Positions 8,540 to 16,409 of a DNA stretch of 45,344 nt are shown here, in pieces. This DNA comes from Coraliomargarita sp. GTDB lineage: Bacteria; Verrucomicrobiota; Verrucomicrobiia; Opitutales; Coraliomargaritaceae. Within the stretch, counting starts at the first letter, position 1. Each line of letters opens with the position of its first letter. The notes beneath the pieces are model-generated. The model was given only the letters and a program-made list of their open reading frames with translations. It had not been told where the DNA came from and searched no databases. The stretch is from the NCBI GenBank assembly GCA_002699365.1, contig PAAN01000005.1:27479-72822 (forward strand), read 5' to 3'. The translations under genes and the position numbers were made by a program.

Positions 8540-9454
8540 CTAGAAATAACCTTGTTTTTTTCGGTCTTCCATCGCTGTTTCTGAGCGTTTATCATCCGCA
8601 CGCGTGCCGCGTTCGGTCTGCCTTGCTGCTGCAACTTCGTCAATTATATCATCTAGGTTAGTGGCTGTTGAAAGCGCTGCGCCGGTACAAGTTGCGTCTC
8701 CTATCGTACGAAATCGAACTGTCTTAGTTTCTACCGTAGCTTTTTCGCCGGGTGTCATTTCAATAAAATCACAAACACCCATAATTACACCATTTCGAAC
8801 AAAACACTCTCGATTGTGCGAAAAATATAAATTTGGAAGCTCAATACTCTCGAGCTTAATATACTGCCAGATATCCATCTCAGTCCAGTTGGACAGAGGG
8901 AATACTCTGAAGTGTTCACCATGTTGCTTACGCCCATTAAATATATTCCAAAGTTCTGGTCGCTGATTTTTGGGGTCCCATTGACCGAATGCATCTCTAT
9001 GCGAGAAGAAACGTTCTTTAGCCCTAGCTTTTTCTTCATCACGCCGACCGCCGCCAAGGGCTGCATCATATTGCCCATGTTCGATACCTTCTAGAAGAGC
9101 AACTGTTTGTAATCCATTGCGACTCGCATAAGGGCCTGTTTCTTCAACAACCTTACCCTCGTCGATTGCTTTCTGAACGGAGGCAACTACAAGCTCAGCT
9201 CCAAGATCTTTAACAAATTGATCTCGATATTGCATCGTTTCAGGAAAATTATGCCCAGTATCCACATGCATTAAAGGAAATGGCACCTTCGCAGGCCAGA
9301 ACGCTTTCTTTGCTAAATGTGCCATTACAATTGAATCCTTACCCCCAGAAAAAAGCAGTACGGGTTTTTCAAATTGTGCTGCAGTCTCGCGCAAGATGTA
9401 AATTGCCTCTGATTCTAGCTGTTTTAAATGTGTGATTGTGTAATTTTTATGCAT
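8540..9454 (-). CDS. cysD: Sulfate adenylyltransferase subunit 2
   Basis: CysD is the catalytic ATP-sulfurylase subunit, a PP-loop pyrophosphatase-fold enzyme. The PP-loop is LFSGGKDSIVMAHLAKKAF, followed by MHVDTGHNFPETM, the block GGGRRDEEKARAKERFFSHRD, and a family C-terminus rich in MEDRKKQGYF. The 304-residue length is standard. It lies between cysC (32 bp upstream) and cysN on the same strand, forming a cysC-cysD-cysN operon for sulfate activation. Confidence 0.97.
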   Translation of the reverse strand: MHKNYTITHLKQLESEAIYILRETAAQFEKPVLLFSGGKDSIVMAHLAKKAFWPAKVPFPLMHVDTGHNFPETMQYRDQFVKDLGAELVVASVQKAIDEGKVVEETGPYASRNGLQTVALLEGIEHGQYDAALGGGRRDEEKARAKERFFSHRDAFGQWDPKNQRPELWNIFNGRKQHGEHFRVFPLSNWTEMDIWQYIKLESIELPNLYFSHNRECFVRNGVIMGVCDFIEMTPGEKATVETKTVRFRTIGDATCTGAALSTATNLDDIIDEVAAARQTERGTRADDKRSETAMEDRKKQGYF

Positions 9455-9486
9455 AACTGTATTTTAAATAGATAACTAAGTAAGTA

Positions 9487-10104
9487 CTAACTCTTTTTGT
9501 TCGCTATCAAAGGTACTATTTTGTCTAGAAGTAGTTTGACTGACTGATCCTCACTTTGCAGATCCGTTGTAACAATCCAGTCTGTGTCATTTGGCATGGG
9601 TTCTTCAAATGCTGAATCTTTTCCGGTAAAATTAGAAACGCCTCCCGCTTCGGCCTTTGCATACAAACCCTTCACATCACGAGCAGCGCATGTTTCGTAG
9701 CTAGCCTGAACAAAAATTGGCGTAAAGTCTGACGGACCAATAATTGATTGAGCGAGCGATCGAAGTTCACGCTTGGGAGTAATAAAAGAGGTGAAAACTA
9801 CTGTACCGCTCTCTAAAAACAAACGAGCAACTTCTGCTATTCGCCTAATATTTTCTTTGCGATCGAGATCAGAAAACCCCAAATCACTATTTAATCGGCT
9901 GCGGATATTATCCCCATCTAAAATCTTAGTAAGTATTCCTCTTTCAAATAAAGCGCGCTCCAGTGCATTGGCTAACGTACTTTTGCCAGATCCTGAGAGA
10001 CCATATAGCCAGAAAACACGACCACGCTGACGTAAGGAGACCTCCTTATCGGAGCGACTTAGCATGCGGTAGAATTCAGTATGGATATCTTTTAAGTGAC
10101 TCAT
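9487..10104 (-). CDS. cysC: Adenylylsulfate (APS) kinase
   Basis: CysC phosphorylates APS to PAPS, the substrate of PAPS reductase or sulfotransferases. The P-loop is VFWLYGLSGSGKSTLANALE, and the APS-binding signature LDGDNIRSRLNSDLGFSDLDRKENIRRIAEVA follows. FTSFITPKRELR and the lid-type YAKAEAGGVSNFTGKDSAFEEP complete the family pattern. Its 205 residues are normal for the stand-alone enzyme. It is the promoter-proximal gene of the cys run, with a strong palindrome between it and the preceding gene. Confidence 0.96.
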   Translation of the reverse strand: MSHLKDIHTEFYRMLSRSDKEVSLRQRGRVFWLYGLSGSGKSTLANALERALFERGILTKILDGDNIRSRLNSDLGFSDLDRKENIRRIAEVARLFLESGTVVFTSFITPKRELRSLAQSIIGPSDFTPIFVQASYETCAARDVKGLYAKAEAGGVSNFTGKDSAFEEPMPNDTDWIVTTDLQSEDQSVKLLLDKIVPLIANKKS

Positions 10105-10139
10105 GACTTCTGTAAAATAACTTATTAGTTAGTTTATTT

Positions 10140-10162
10140 TAGGTTATTGAGTCAATAACCTA
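10140..10162. promoter_or_regulatory. 23-bp perfect-arm palindrome upstream of cysC
   Basis: Ten-base arms TAGGTTATTG and CAATAACCTA are perfectly complementary around the 3-nt centre AGT, 36 bp upstream of the cysC start. No T-run follows on either strand in terminator position, so it looks more like an operator or an mRNA leader hairpin than a terminator. A second palindrome (AATAAG, AG, CTTATT at 10165-10178) overlaps the stop of the preceding gene. Confidence 0.5.
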
Positions 10163-10173
10163 TTAATAAGAGC

Positions 10174-11826
10174 TTATTGATCACTATCTTGATTATCTAC
10201 AGTCGCTGGTAGTTTTAATTGATTGACGAGCAAACTCCATTGCGACGCCTGCTCCAGATTGCCAATTGATCTCGCTAATAGTACTCCAGATTCCAATAAT
10301 TGAACCTTCAGAGCCTTCGGATTATCCTGACTATTAATAAGTTTCACATAAACTGTATATGCTAAGTCACTAGCACCTAATTGATATAAAAAATCCGCTA
10401 CTTTCTGCGCTAAAACTCTCTCTTCAATACTAAAAACTGCTAGGTATCGTATCAATTTCAATACTTCCAAAGCCTTTTCTAGCTCTCTGCTTTTTTGATA
10501 TAATTGCGCCAATGAATAAGCGAGAACCAAAGAAGGTTCCTTGATAAATTGATCTTTGGCAAAATCTAGAGCAACTTCTACACTCCCTTCATTTTCCAAA
10601 CGACGCAATTCTCGTAATACCACGTAAGCACTACCTTGAGTGCCATCAATCAAGTCGAGCTGCTTGTCTAAATTAATACTAAATGGTCGGTACAAGGGAT
10701 CACCAATTGCGACTGCCATCCAACTCCAACGTGGCGTGCAATAAGCAATAGCCTCCCCGAAACTAGAACCTTTAAGGAGCATCTTCATAAACAGATCTGG
10801 GCGATGAGTAAGTTCAAGGTAGGGTTCATAAACATTGCCGAATGTTGCGCAGTATCCTTGCTCTATTAATGGACCTAGCCATCTCTTTTTATCTGAGCGA
10901 ACTGTGGTTGCAGAAAAGCTATGCAAGTGAAAACCGATAGATCCAGCTGGAACATTTCGATTCGAATTTAACCAAGGCCCGTAAGCACTTGGAGAGTACC
11001 AACCCATGTATATTGCGGGTGCATCGAATCGATCACGAGCATCGAGCTTGCGTTTAGTATCTTCAAAATCAGTATCATAATACTTTTCAACTACATATTT
11101 ACGAGCAGTATCTATCCACCTATCCCCAAGTTCGTGAGGTCCACCAGTATCGAAATAAGCACGCCCTCGTAGGCCATTTTTTTCAGCCTCTATACTACCG
11201 TCAATTAAATTGCATACAGACTTTAATGTCGGTCCGTCGAGGCGACTTACTCGGATCCCATAAGACAAATCTCGGCTCGTTGGCGTCATTTTTTGAAAGT
11301 AAGGGTTCGCTATAAAAGCAGTCATGGATAAACGTTCGGCAATTGCGAGTAAGGCTAACTCACCATCAACAGATCCACAATTAACACGAAATTGTGATGG
11401 AATGTTACTAGATTCCGGCTCAATCAAGTCTATATCATTTGAAATACGTAGTGGAACTCCCCGAACTGTTACTAAGTAACTTATTTGATGTACAGCAGCT
11501 AGTAACACATCTCTACCATAAGAATCCAGCTGACCCGAGCGCACCGCCTGTATCCAATCACTGGCAACTAGCGCTTCGAATAAAGGACGGTGAATCATAT
11601 CTACATATTGCTGAAGCGTGATCGTTTCAGTAATCGGCATCGCTAAAGAAACAATATTAGCCTTAGGGATCGACCTCTGCTGTGCGTAATATTTAGCGAT
11701 TTTCAAAGAATCTGGGTCATTTGAATTAGCCAGTATGACCACGCGCTTATTCGCATCCGGCGAATCACTCCAAATTGGAGATACAAACGTAAACCAAACA
11801 AGTATGCATATAACTATAGTTTTCAC
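10174..11826 (-). CDS. TIGR03790-family exported protein with TPR-like tail
   Basis: A 550-residue exported protein starting at GTG 11826 with a clear signal peptide (MKTIVICILVWFTFVSPIWS). The body matches the TIGR03790 family of unknown function: RVVILANSNDPDSLKIAKYYAQQR at the mature N-terminus, YLVTVRGVPLRI near residue 120, and the late block AVAIGDPLYRPF near residue 390. After this come about 140 residues of paired helices (SLVLAYSLAQLYQKSRELEKALE) that look like tetratricopeptide repeats and are not part of the family core as I know it. It starts 2 bp after the amidase stop, so infC, the amidase and this gene probably form one transcript. Confidence 0.85.
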   Translation of the reverse strand: MKTIVICILVWFTFVSPIWSDSPDANKRVVILANSNDPDSLKIAKYYAQQRSIPKANIVSLAMPITETITLQQYVDMIHRPLFEALVASDWIQAVRSGQLDSYGRDVLLAAVHQISYLVTVRGVPLRISNDIDLIEPESSNIPSQFRVNCGSVDGELALLAIAERLSMTAFIANPYFQKMTPTSRDLSYGIRVSRLDGPTLKSVCNLIDGSIEAEKNGLRGRAYFDTGGPHELGDRWIDTARKYVVEKYYDTDFEDTKRKLDARDRFDAPAIYMGWYSPSAYGPWLNSNRNVPAGSIGFHLHSFSATTVRSDKKRWLGPLIEQGYCATFGNVYEPYLELTHRPDLFMKMLLKGSSFGEAIAYCTPRWSWMAVAIGDPLYRPFSINLDKQLDLIDGTQGSAYVVLRELRRLENEGSVEVALDFAKDQFIKEPSLVLAYSLAQLYQKSRELEKALEVLKLIRYLAVFSIEERVLAQKVADFLYQLGASDLAYTVYVKLINSQDNPKALKVQLLESGVLLARSIGNLEQASQWSLLVNQLKLPATVDNQDSDQ

Positions 11827-11828
11827 TC

Positions 11829-12857
11829 TTACTGTATCTGCCTCAGTCTTTTTTGATAAGCAATAATCCCATCATACAAACTCTGAGCCAAACGCTGACG
11901 ATGCATTTTAGAGAGTAAGCGCTTAGCACTACTGCGGTGTGATAAAAACCCTAACTCAACTAGAACACCTGGACAGCGTAAATCTTTGAGCACTTTAAAG
12001 CGAGCTCGCTTTATGCCACGATCTGGACCACCCATATGATCAACAAGGTTTTGTTGTACGAAGTATGCCAACAGTATATTCCATGGGTCCTGATGATTTC
12101 CATCAAAGCTAATAGCATCATTGGCATCAATTTTTGTGTATCTTGTTGAAGCTTGGAACTGTGGCGTCAGCGCAAAAGTTTCATAACCATATGCTTCTTT
12201 TGACTCAGCCGCATTAAAATGTATACTTATAAATAAATCTGCTGAGCGTTGTTCGGCATGAATAGCGCGATTTTCTAGTGGGATGTAGACATCTTCTCGA
12301 CGTGTTTGCACAACCTCAAAGCCTCCTTTTAGAAGCAACTGCTGTAAACGACGAGCTACATCAAAGCTAAGTGCTTTTTCACTTAAACCAAGAGACAAAT
12401 TAGTGGCACCATGATCCTTTCCCCCATGACCGGCATCAATTGCAATACGCTTACAATTGGGGACATCCCCAAATGCACGTGGATTTTGTAAAGGAAGTAA
12501 TGTTTGATTCAAATCTACAACAGATAGGTATATTTGATTGTTTGAAAAAAGCGTAGGAAACCCCAAATATAAGGGCATACCATTTATGTAAATCTTGCGG
12601 CTTTGAGCGTTCGCATCGACTACTAGATTTGGTGCACTCAAACGAAAGGTCTTGTTATCAGCTAACCAATAAGACTTGAAACCTAAACGATTAGCAACAG
12701 TTACAAGGTCTATATACTGTAACCCATCTGACTGAATCGTTCTACCGGACACAATAGTTGCACTGCATATAAACAAAGCAAGCAACATACGTAATACTAA
12801 TACACGGCTACATATATGGATACAACCAAGGCTAAAAAACCATGCTTTGCGACTCAT
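11829..12857 (-). CDS. N-acetylmuramoyl-L-alanine amidase (Amidase_3)
   Basis: A zinc-dependent amidase that cleaves the MurNAc-L-Ala bond in peptidoglycan, of the type used in daughter-cell separation. The catalytic domain begins at about residue 135: IAIDAGHGGKDHG (zinc His144), LSEKALSFDVARRL (zinc Glu160), ADLFISIHFNAAE (zinc His213), and GVLVELGFLSH near residue 308 with the catalytic Glu. A domain of about 85 residues resembling copper-amine-oxidase-N/stalk domains precedes it (DNKTFRL, IYINGMPLYLG). The N-terminus is hydrophobic and probably a signal peptide, with ATG at 12788 (MLLALFICS) as an alternative. It lies 7 bp after infC. Confidence 0.92.
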   Translation of the reverse strand: MSRKAWFFSLGCIHICSRVLVLRMLLALFICSATIVSGRTIQSDGLQYIDLVTVANRLGFKSYWLADNKTFRLSAPNLVVDANAQSRKIYINGMPLYLGFPTLFSNNQIYLSVVDLNQTLLPLQNPRAFGDVPNCKRIAIDAGHGGKDHGATNLSLGLSEKALSFDVARRLQQLLLKGGFEVVQTRREDVYIPLENRAIHAEQRSADLFISIHFNAAESKEAYGYETFALTPQFQASTRYTKIDANDAISFDGNHQDPWNILLAYFVQQNLVDHMGGPDRGIKRARFKVLKDLRCPGVLVELGFLSHRSSAKRLLSKMHRQRLAQSLYDGIIAYQKRLRQIQ

Positions 12858-12864
12858 TATATAA

Positions 12865-13542
12865 TCAAGAATCGCTCACTTCACTATCTTTAATACTAGA
12901 CTCCGCATTTTCTTCAATTTCCTCACTTTCGAAATCATCAGTATCATCAATATCGTCTTTGGACTGATTGAATTTAAGTGATCGCTTACTCTCCGGTAAG
13001 GGTGAGAGGACCATAGTGACTTGTCGACCAACTAAACGTGCATCCATGTCAGCTGAACCAACTCCAAGCAACTCATCTCGAGCAGCGTTAATACGATCGA
13101 TACCTAAATCTTTGTGTTCCATCTCCCTACCTCGAAACTGCAAGGTGAGCTTCACTTTATTACCATTATAGAGAAACCCTTCCGCACGGCGCAATTTAGT
13201 TTCAAAATCATGGTGGTCGATACGCACACGAAACTTAACTTCCTTCATTTTAGTCGTATGCTGTTTCGTTTCCTTTTGCTTCTTACTTTCTTCGTAGAGG
13301 AATTTACCAAAATCCAATATTCGGCAAACCGGAGGACGTGCTGCTGGTGATATCTCAATAAGATCAAGGCCTACATTGCGCGCTAAATCCAACGCTTTTT
13401 TCGGACTCATGACACCTAAATTTGTTCCTTCAGGTCCTATTACTCGCACTTCAGATGCACGAATACGGTCATTTCTTCTAAGACCTTTAGGTCCACGATT
13501 GCGGTTTTGAAAACGTCCGCGAGAGTTCGGGTATTTTGCCAT
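12865..13542 (-). CDS. infC: Translation initiation factor IF-3
   Basis: IF-3 binds the 30S subunit and controls start-codon fidelity. The N-domain is [31 protein letters not shown] and [18 protein letters not shown], followed by the linker and C-domain [25 protein letters not shown]. At 225 residues it exceeds the usual 175-180 because of a Lys/Arg-rich 20-residue N-terminal leader and an Asp/Glu/Ser-rich tail of about 40 residues. The start is ATG, not the rare ATT of E. coli. The usual followers rpmI and rplT are absent; an amidase gene follows instead. Confidence 0.96.
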   Translation of the reverse strand: MAKYPNSRGRFQNRNRGPKGLRRNDRIRASEVRVIGPEGTNLGVMSPKKALDLARNVGLDLIEISPAARPPVCRILDFGKFLYEESKKQKETKQHTTKMKEVKFRVRIDHHDFETKLRRAEGFLYNGNKVKLTLQFRGREMEHKDLGIDRINAARDELLGVGSADMDARLVGRQVTMVLSPLPESKRSLKFNQSKDDIDDTDDFESEEIEENAESSIKDSEVSDS

Positions 13543-13606
13543 TAATGAAAGCGTCAGTTATACGACGAGCACATGGGGATTTGTAAATAATATACAGTGA
13601 AGCGGG

Positions 13607-13623
13607 GGCGACTTCGTGCCGCC
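13607..13623. other. GC-rich hairpin in the infC leader region
   Basis: GGCGAC (13607-13612) can pair with GT...CGCC (13616-13623, two-base bulge) around a TTC loop, about 65 bp upstream of infC in otherwise very AT-rich DNA. There is no T-run. It may be an mRNA leader structure; function unknown. Confidence 0.3.
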
Positions 13624-13724
13624 ACAAATAGACGCATCAATTTTTAAAATTAGCTAGTTGAGTCATGTGTGAAATAAACTGTTAAAGTGTAGTAGAGGTA
13701 TTTCAACTCTAAATAACATCTTTG

Positions 13725-14111
13725 TTAGATGCTGAAACTCTCACCACAACTGCAACTTGCTTTTGCATTTGGATTCGTAAACTTAAAGCCCCCTCCAACC
13801 ATTTTATCCGAATAATCGAGTTCTGTGCCGCGTATATAAAGGGCACTTTTAGAATCAACTAATACATTAGCCCCACTAGAACAAACTAATATATCTCCAC
13901 GTTTAGGCGCTTCAACAAATTTCATCTTATAGCTTAAACCATTACATCCACCACCAGTTATTTTTACACGCAGATAATCTCCAGATTGTTCACGTTCGAT
14001 TAACTTAGTTAATTTTAAACCAGCCGCGCGAGTAATTGCTATGAGTTTCTCATTTCCAAGACGCACCCCTTCAGGCAAAGTACCCAAGTCGTTGATTTGT
14101 AAATGATCCAT
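13725..14111 (-). CDS. HesB/IscA/ErpA-type iron-sulfur cluster assembly protein
   Basis: An A-type Fe-S carrier of 128 residues that would pass clusters to apo-proteins. The three conserved cysteines are present: one in VKITGGGCNGLSYKMKF and two in the C-terminal CSCGESFSI. The strand VLVDSKSALYIRGTELDYSD is also standard. The N-terminal 20 residues are longer than in E. coli IscA. It lies 19 bp after pdxA on the same strand. Assignment to ErpA versus IscA cannot be made from sequence alone. Confidence 0.93.
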   Translation of the reverse strand: MDHLQINDLGTLPEGVRLGNEKLIAITRAAGLKLTKLIEREQSGDYLRVKITGGGCNGLSYKMKFVEAPKRGDILVCSSGANVLVDSKSALYIRGTELDYSDKMVGGGFKFTNPNAKASCSCGESFSI

Positions 14112-14130
14112 TAAAAAAAGAATTTAAGAA

Positions 14131-15060
14131 CTATTTTCTCTTTGTCAGTTCCCGGGCAAGCTTCAAAGCAGAAGTAAAACTACGTGGGTCTGCTTTGTTA
14201 TTACCTGCGATTTGAAATGCTGTCCCATGGTCTGGACTAGTTCGGACATAGTTGAGGCCTAAAGTGACATTTACAGCGCTAGAAAACTCAAGCGTTTTAA
14301 CTGCAGCTAGAGCTTGATCATGATAAGCAGCCACAACAATATCAAACTCTCCATTTTGCTGCCTCAAAAATACAGTATCGCCTGGCAAGCATTGCGATAG
14401 GCCAGGTATTTGAATTCGTAATCGATTCAGTTCAGGATCTAATATATCTTTCTCCTCTTCTCCTAACAAACCACCCTCACCAGCATGAGGATTAAGACCA
14501 CAAACACCAATACGAGGAGACTGAGTGCCTAGGCGCTTCGCTAGAATATTTGCTTGGGTTACAGCACGTGCTAGCACCTCTGCAGTTAATGCTCGTGGAA
14601 CCTCAGCAAGCGGTAAGTGCCAAGTCGCTAATACCACTCGCAGAGATTTACCAACAAATCCCATTGTTGGACACCCACCCCAGGCATCTGCAAAGAATTC
14701 TGTCTGACCAGGGTAATCGAAACCAATTAGTTGCAACCAATGTTTACTAACAGGGCCTGAAACCACACCTCGGTAGCGACCCTCAATACATCCATTAGCA
14801 GCTTCGCGGAGTGCATCCACTGCGACCTCAGCGCTTTGAATTGAAGGAGATCCTAGTTTTGCAATATAATCCTCCGGGCCAACCACAGTAGTTTTTGCCC
14901 CAATTGCATTGGACATAGACTTACACCAAGTACGTGGACCAATAACGACATAATCCTTACAATTATCTCCACGAATAGACTTTTCTATCACTTCAGGACC
15001 AACTCCTGCTGGATCACCACAGGTTATTGCGAGAGGTAATTCATGCATCAAATTAGACAT
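14131..15060 (-). CDS. pdxA: 4-hydroxythreonine-4-phosphate dehydrogenase
   Basis: PdxA oxidises 4-phosphohydroxy-L-threonine in the DXP-dependent route to pyridoxal phosphate. Family blocks seen are LAITCGDPAGVGPEVI, VSGPVSKHWLQLIGFDYPGQTEFFA, ICGLNPHAGEGGLLGEEE (with a zinc-ligand His) and AAYHDQALAAVKTLEF. The C-terminal NYVRTSPDHGTAFQIAG holds the other metal His. The 309-residue length is normal. It shares a strand with the Fe-S carrier downstream and with serC elsewhere in the window, another enzyme of the PLP/serine branch. Confidence 0.96.
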   Translation of the reverse strand: MSNLMHELPLAITCGDPAGVGPEVIEKSIRGDNCKDYVVIGPRTWCKSMSNAIGAKTTVVGPEDYIAKLGSPSIQSAEVAVDALREAANGCIEGRYRGVVSGPVSKHWLQLIGFDYPGQTEFFADAWGGCPTMGFVGKSLRVVLATWHLPLAEVPRALTAEVLARAVTQANILAKRLGTQSPRIGVCGLNPHAGEGGLLGEEEKDILDPELNRLRIQIPGLSQCLPGDTVFLRQQNGEFDIVVAAYHDQALAAVKTLEFSSAVNVTLGLNYVRTSPDHGTAFQIAGNNKADPRSFTSALKLARELTKRK

Positions 15061-15129
15061 ATTTTTGGATTAATGAATAAGTACAAGCAGTGTTAAAAGA
15101 GAATTAAAAAATAACGAAAACAAATCGGT

Positions 15130-15747
15130 TTATTGGAAAAGTGTCATTTGTGGGTCTTTAACCATATTATAAATCTTTAAAATACGCATTAACTGCAACA
15201 AATCGGACTTTTGGTAGATATTGTTAGCCTGAACTTGGCGCAACAAACTTTCTAAAATGGTGCTGTAAGTGATGATTCCATCAATACCATTGGTTTTGAG
15301 TATATCAATACTCTCACTTCTGTGTGGATCGTTACTCGGTAATCCTGGTAATACAATGATATTTGAATAAGAATTACTTACAGATTCCCATATTTTATGA
15401 TCTTCAAATGACTCCTTGCTGAAATATGCTTCAGATTGATTAAACACATTCTTTTTAAGGAAATTAAAGAGCTTGGAACTACTTTTTAATAGCTCTGGTG
15501 AGAATTCAGATAAGTACCAAGATCTTACGACTACCACAGCTTGCTGGATAGACTCCATATCGGCAGAAAACAATTGAAAATTAGCTATAGACTGTTCCTT
15601 CACAGCTTCCGGTTTGTTGATCATTAGGGCAACTGCCTCATCAGGAGCCTTCTTGCGAGTCCGTACAGAGTACTTAGGGACTTGACGGACAAAAAATCCA
15701 TTTAGTTCGAAGTACTCACGCACAATATTTTCATCAAACCCAGACAT
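15130..15747 (-). CDS. Protein of unknown function, 205 residues
   Basis: I do not assign a function. The protein has no signal peptide or membrane segment and is probably cytoplasmic. Its N-terminus (ENIVREYFELNGFFVRQ) resembles the first helix of restriction-endonuclease-like folds, followed by an acidic strand (APDEAVALMI) and the hydrophobic strand AVVVVRSW. The expected E-x-K is replaced by V-x-R, so any nuclease activity is doubtful. The C-terminal third, with NIIVLPGLPSN and YQKSDLLQLMRILKIYNMVKDPQ, looks compact and conserved. It lies 69 bp upstream of pdxA on the same strand. Confidence 0.75.
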   Translation of the reverse strand: MSGFDENIVREYFELNGFFVRQVPKYSVRTRKKAPDEAVALMINKPEAVKEQSIANFQLFSADMESIQQAVVVVRSWYLSEFSPELLKSSSKLFNFLKKNVFNQSEAYFSKESFEDHKIWESVSNSYSNIIVLPGLPSNDPHRSESIDILKTNGIDGIITYSTILESLLRQVQANNIYQKSDLLQLMRILKIYNMVKDPQMTLFQ

Positions 15748-15850
15748 ATATAAAGTTCAATACTACCACCTATTCTTAAGGTCAACCGAGTTAACTACAT
15801 AGTATACTTAGAACGAGCGAATGACTCACAGCAGCAGCCAAAAATCTATG

Positions 15851-16330
15851 TCAAAATCGCAAACGGTTCTCGAAATTTTTATTATTTGATCGACTGCGTG
15901 AATTCGCCATTTGATTTAATTGTACTGTACTCGCACGCGACCAATCAAAAAACTCCTCTGGGCGTAGTGCCATTGCCCCGCTGGACCGAGTAGCTTCTCG
16001 AACCATATTGTCGTTACTCACTACACTTACAAGTTCAGGTTGCTTAACTCTGCGAACAATACGTTCAATCACACCATCAGCAGTTAATGCAATCGGCGCA
16101 TATATGAATTCAAAGCGCTTGGATTGATAAGGATATTCAACCTGAAGTTTATCACTTTTGCTATCCAAAATTAATGCGACTCGAACCGCTTCTGCATCGT
16201 GGATTTCGCGTGCAAATTTTGCTAATTTATCACGAGCCGAATCAATGTTATCGTGCATAAGTTTTCGTAAATCGCTTGTCGCATATATTACATTGTACGC
16301 GTCAATTAATAAATATCGATCACTGCTCAT
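15851..16330 (-). CDS. NYN-domain protein, YacP-like
   Basis: A 159-residue protein of the YacP/NYN family, PIN-like putative ribonucleases. The N-terminus YLLIDAYNVIYA carries the first conserved Asp and the Asn of the NYN motif, VRVALILDSKSDK the second acidic region, and LVSVVSNDNMVREATRSSGA the third Asp block. A short basic, Asn/Ser/Arg-rich tail follows. Some homologues (Bacillus Rae1) cleave mRNA on the ribosome, but this cannot be transferred here with confidence. It lies 79 bp after mutM. Confidence 0.85.
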   Translation of the reverse strand: MSSDRYLLIDAYNVIYATSDLRKLMHDNIDSARDKLAKFAREIHDAEAVRVALILDSKSDKLQVEYPYQSKRFEFIYAPIALTADGVIERIVRRVKQPELVSVVSNDNMVREATRSSGAMALRPEEFFDWSRASTVQLNQMANSRSRSNNKNFENRLRF

Positions 16331-16389
16331 AACAAAGTTAATTTTAACGACAATTTTAAGTCAAGGAAGTCCATTATAGTAAAATCTTA

Positions 16390-16404
16390 ATTATCGCTGA
16401 TAAT
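16390..16404 (-). terminator. Possible weak terminator after mutM
   Basis: ATTATC (16390-16395) and GATAAT (16399-16404) are perfect complements around GCT, just past the mutM stop. On the minus strand the stem is followed by TAAGATTTTAC, a short T-rich stretch. The stem is AT-rich and weak. Confidence 0.3.
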
Positions 16405-16409
16405 CCTAG

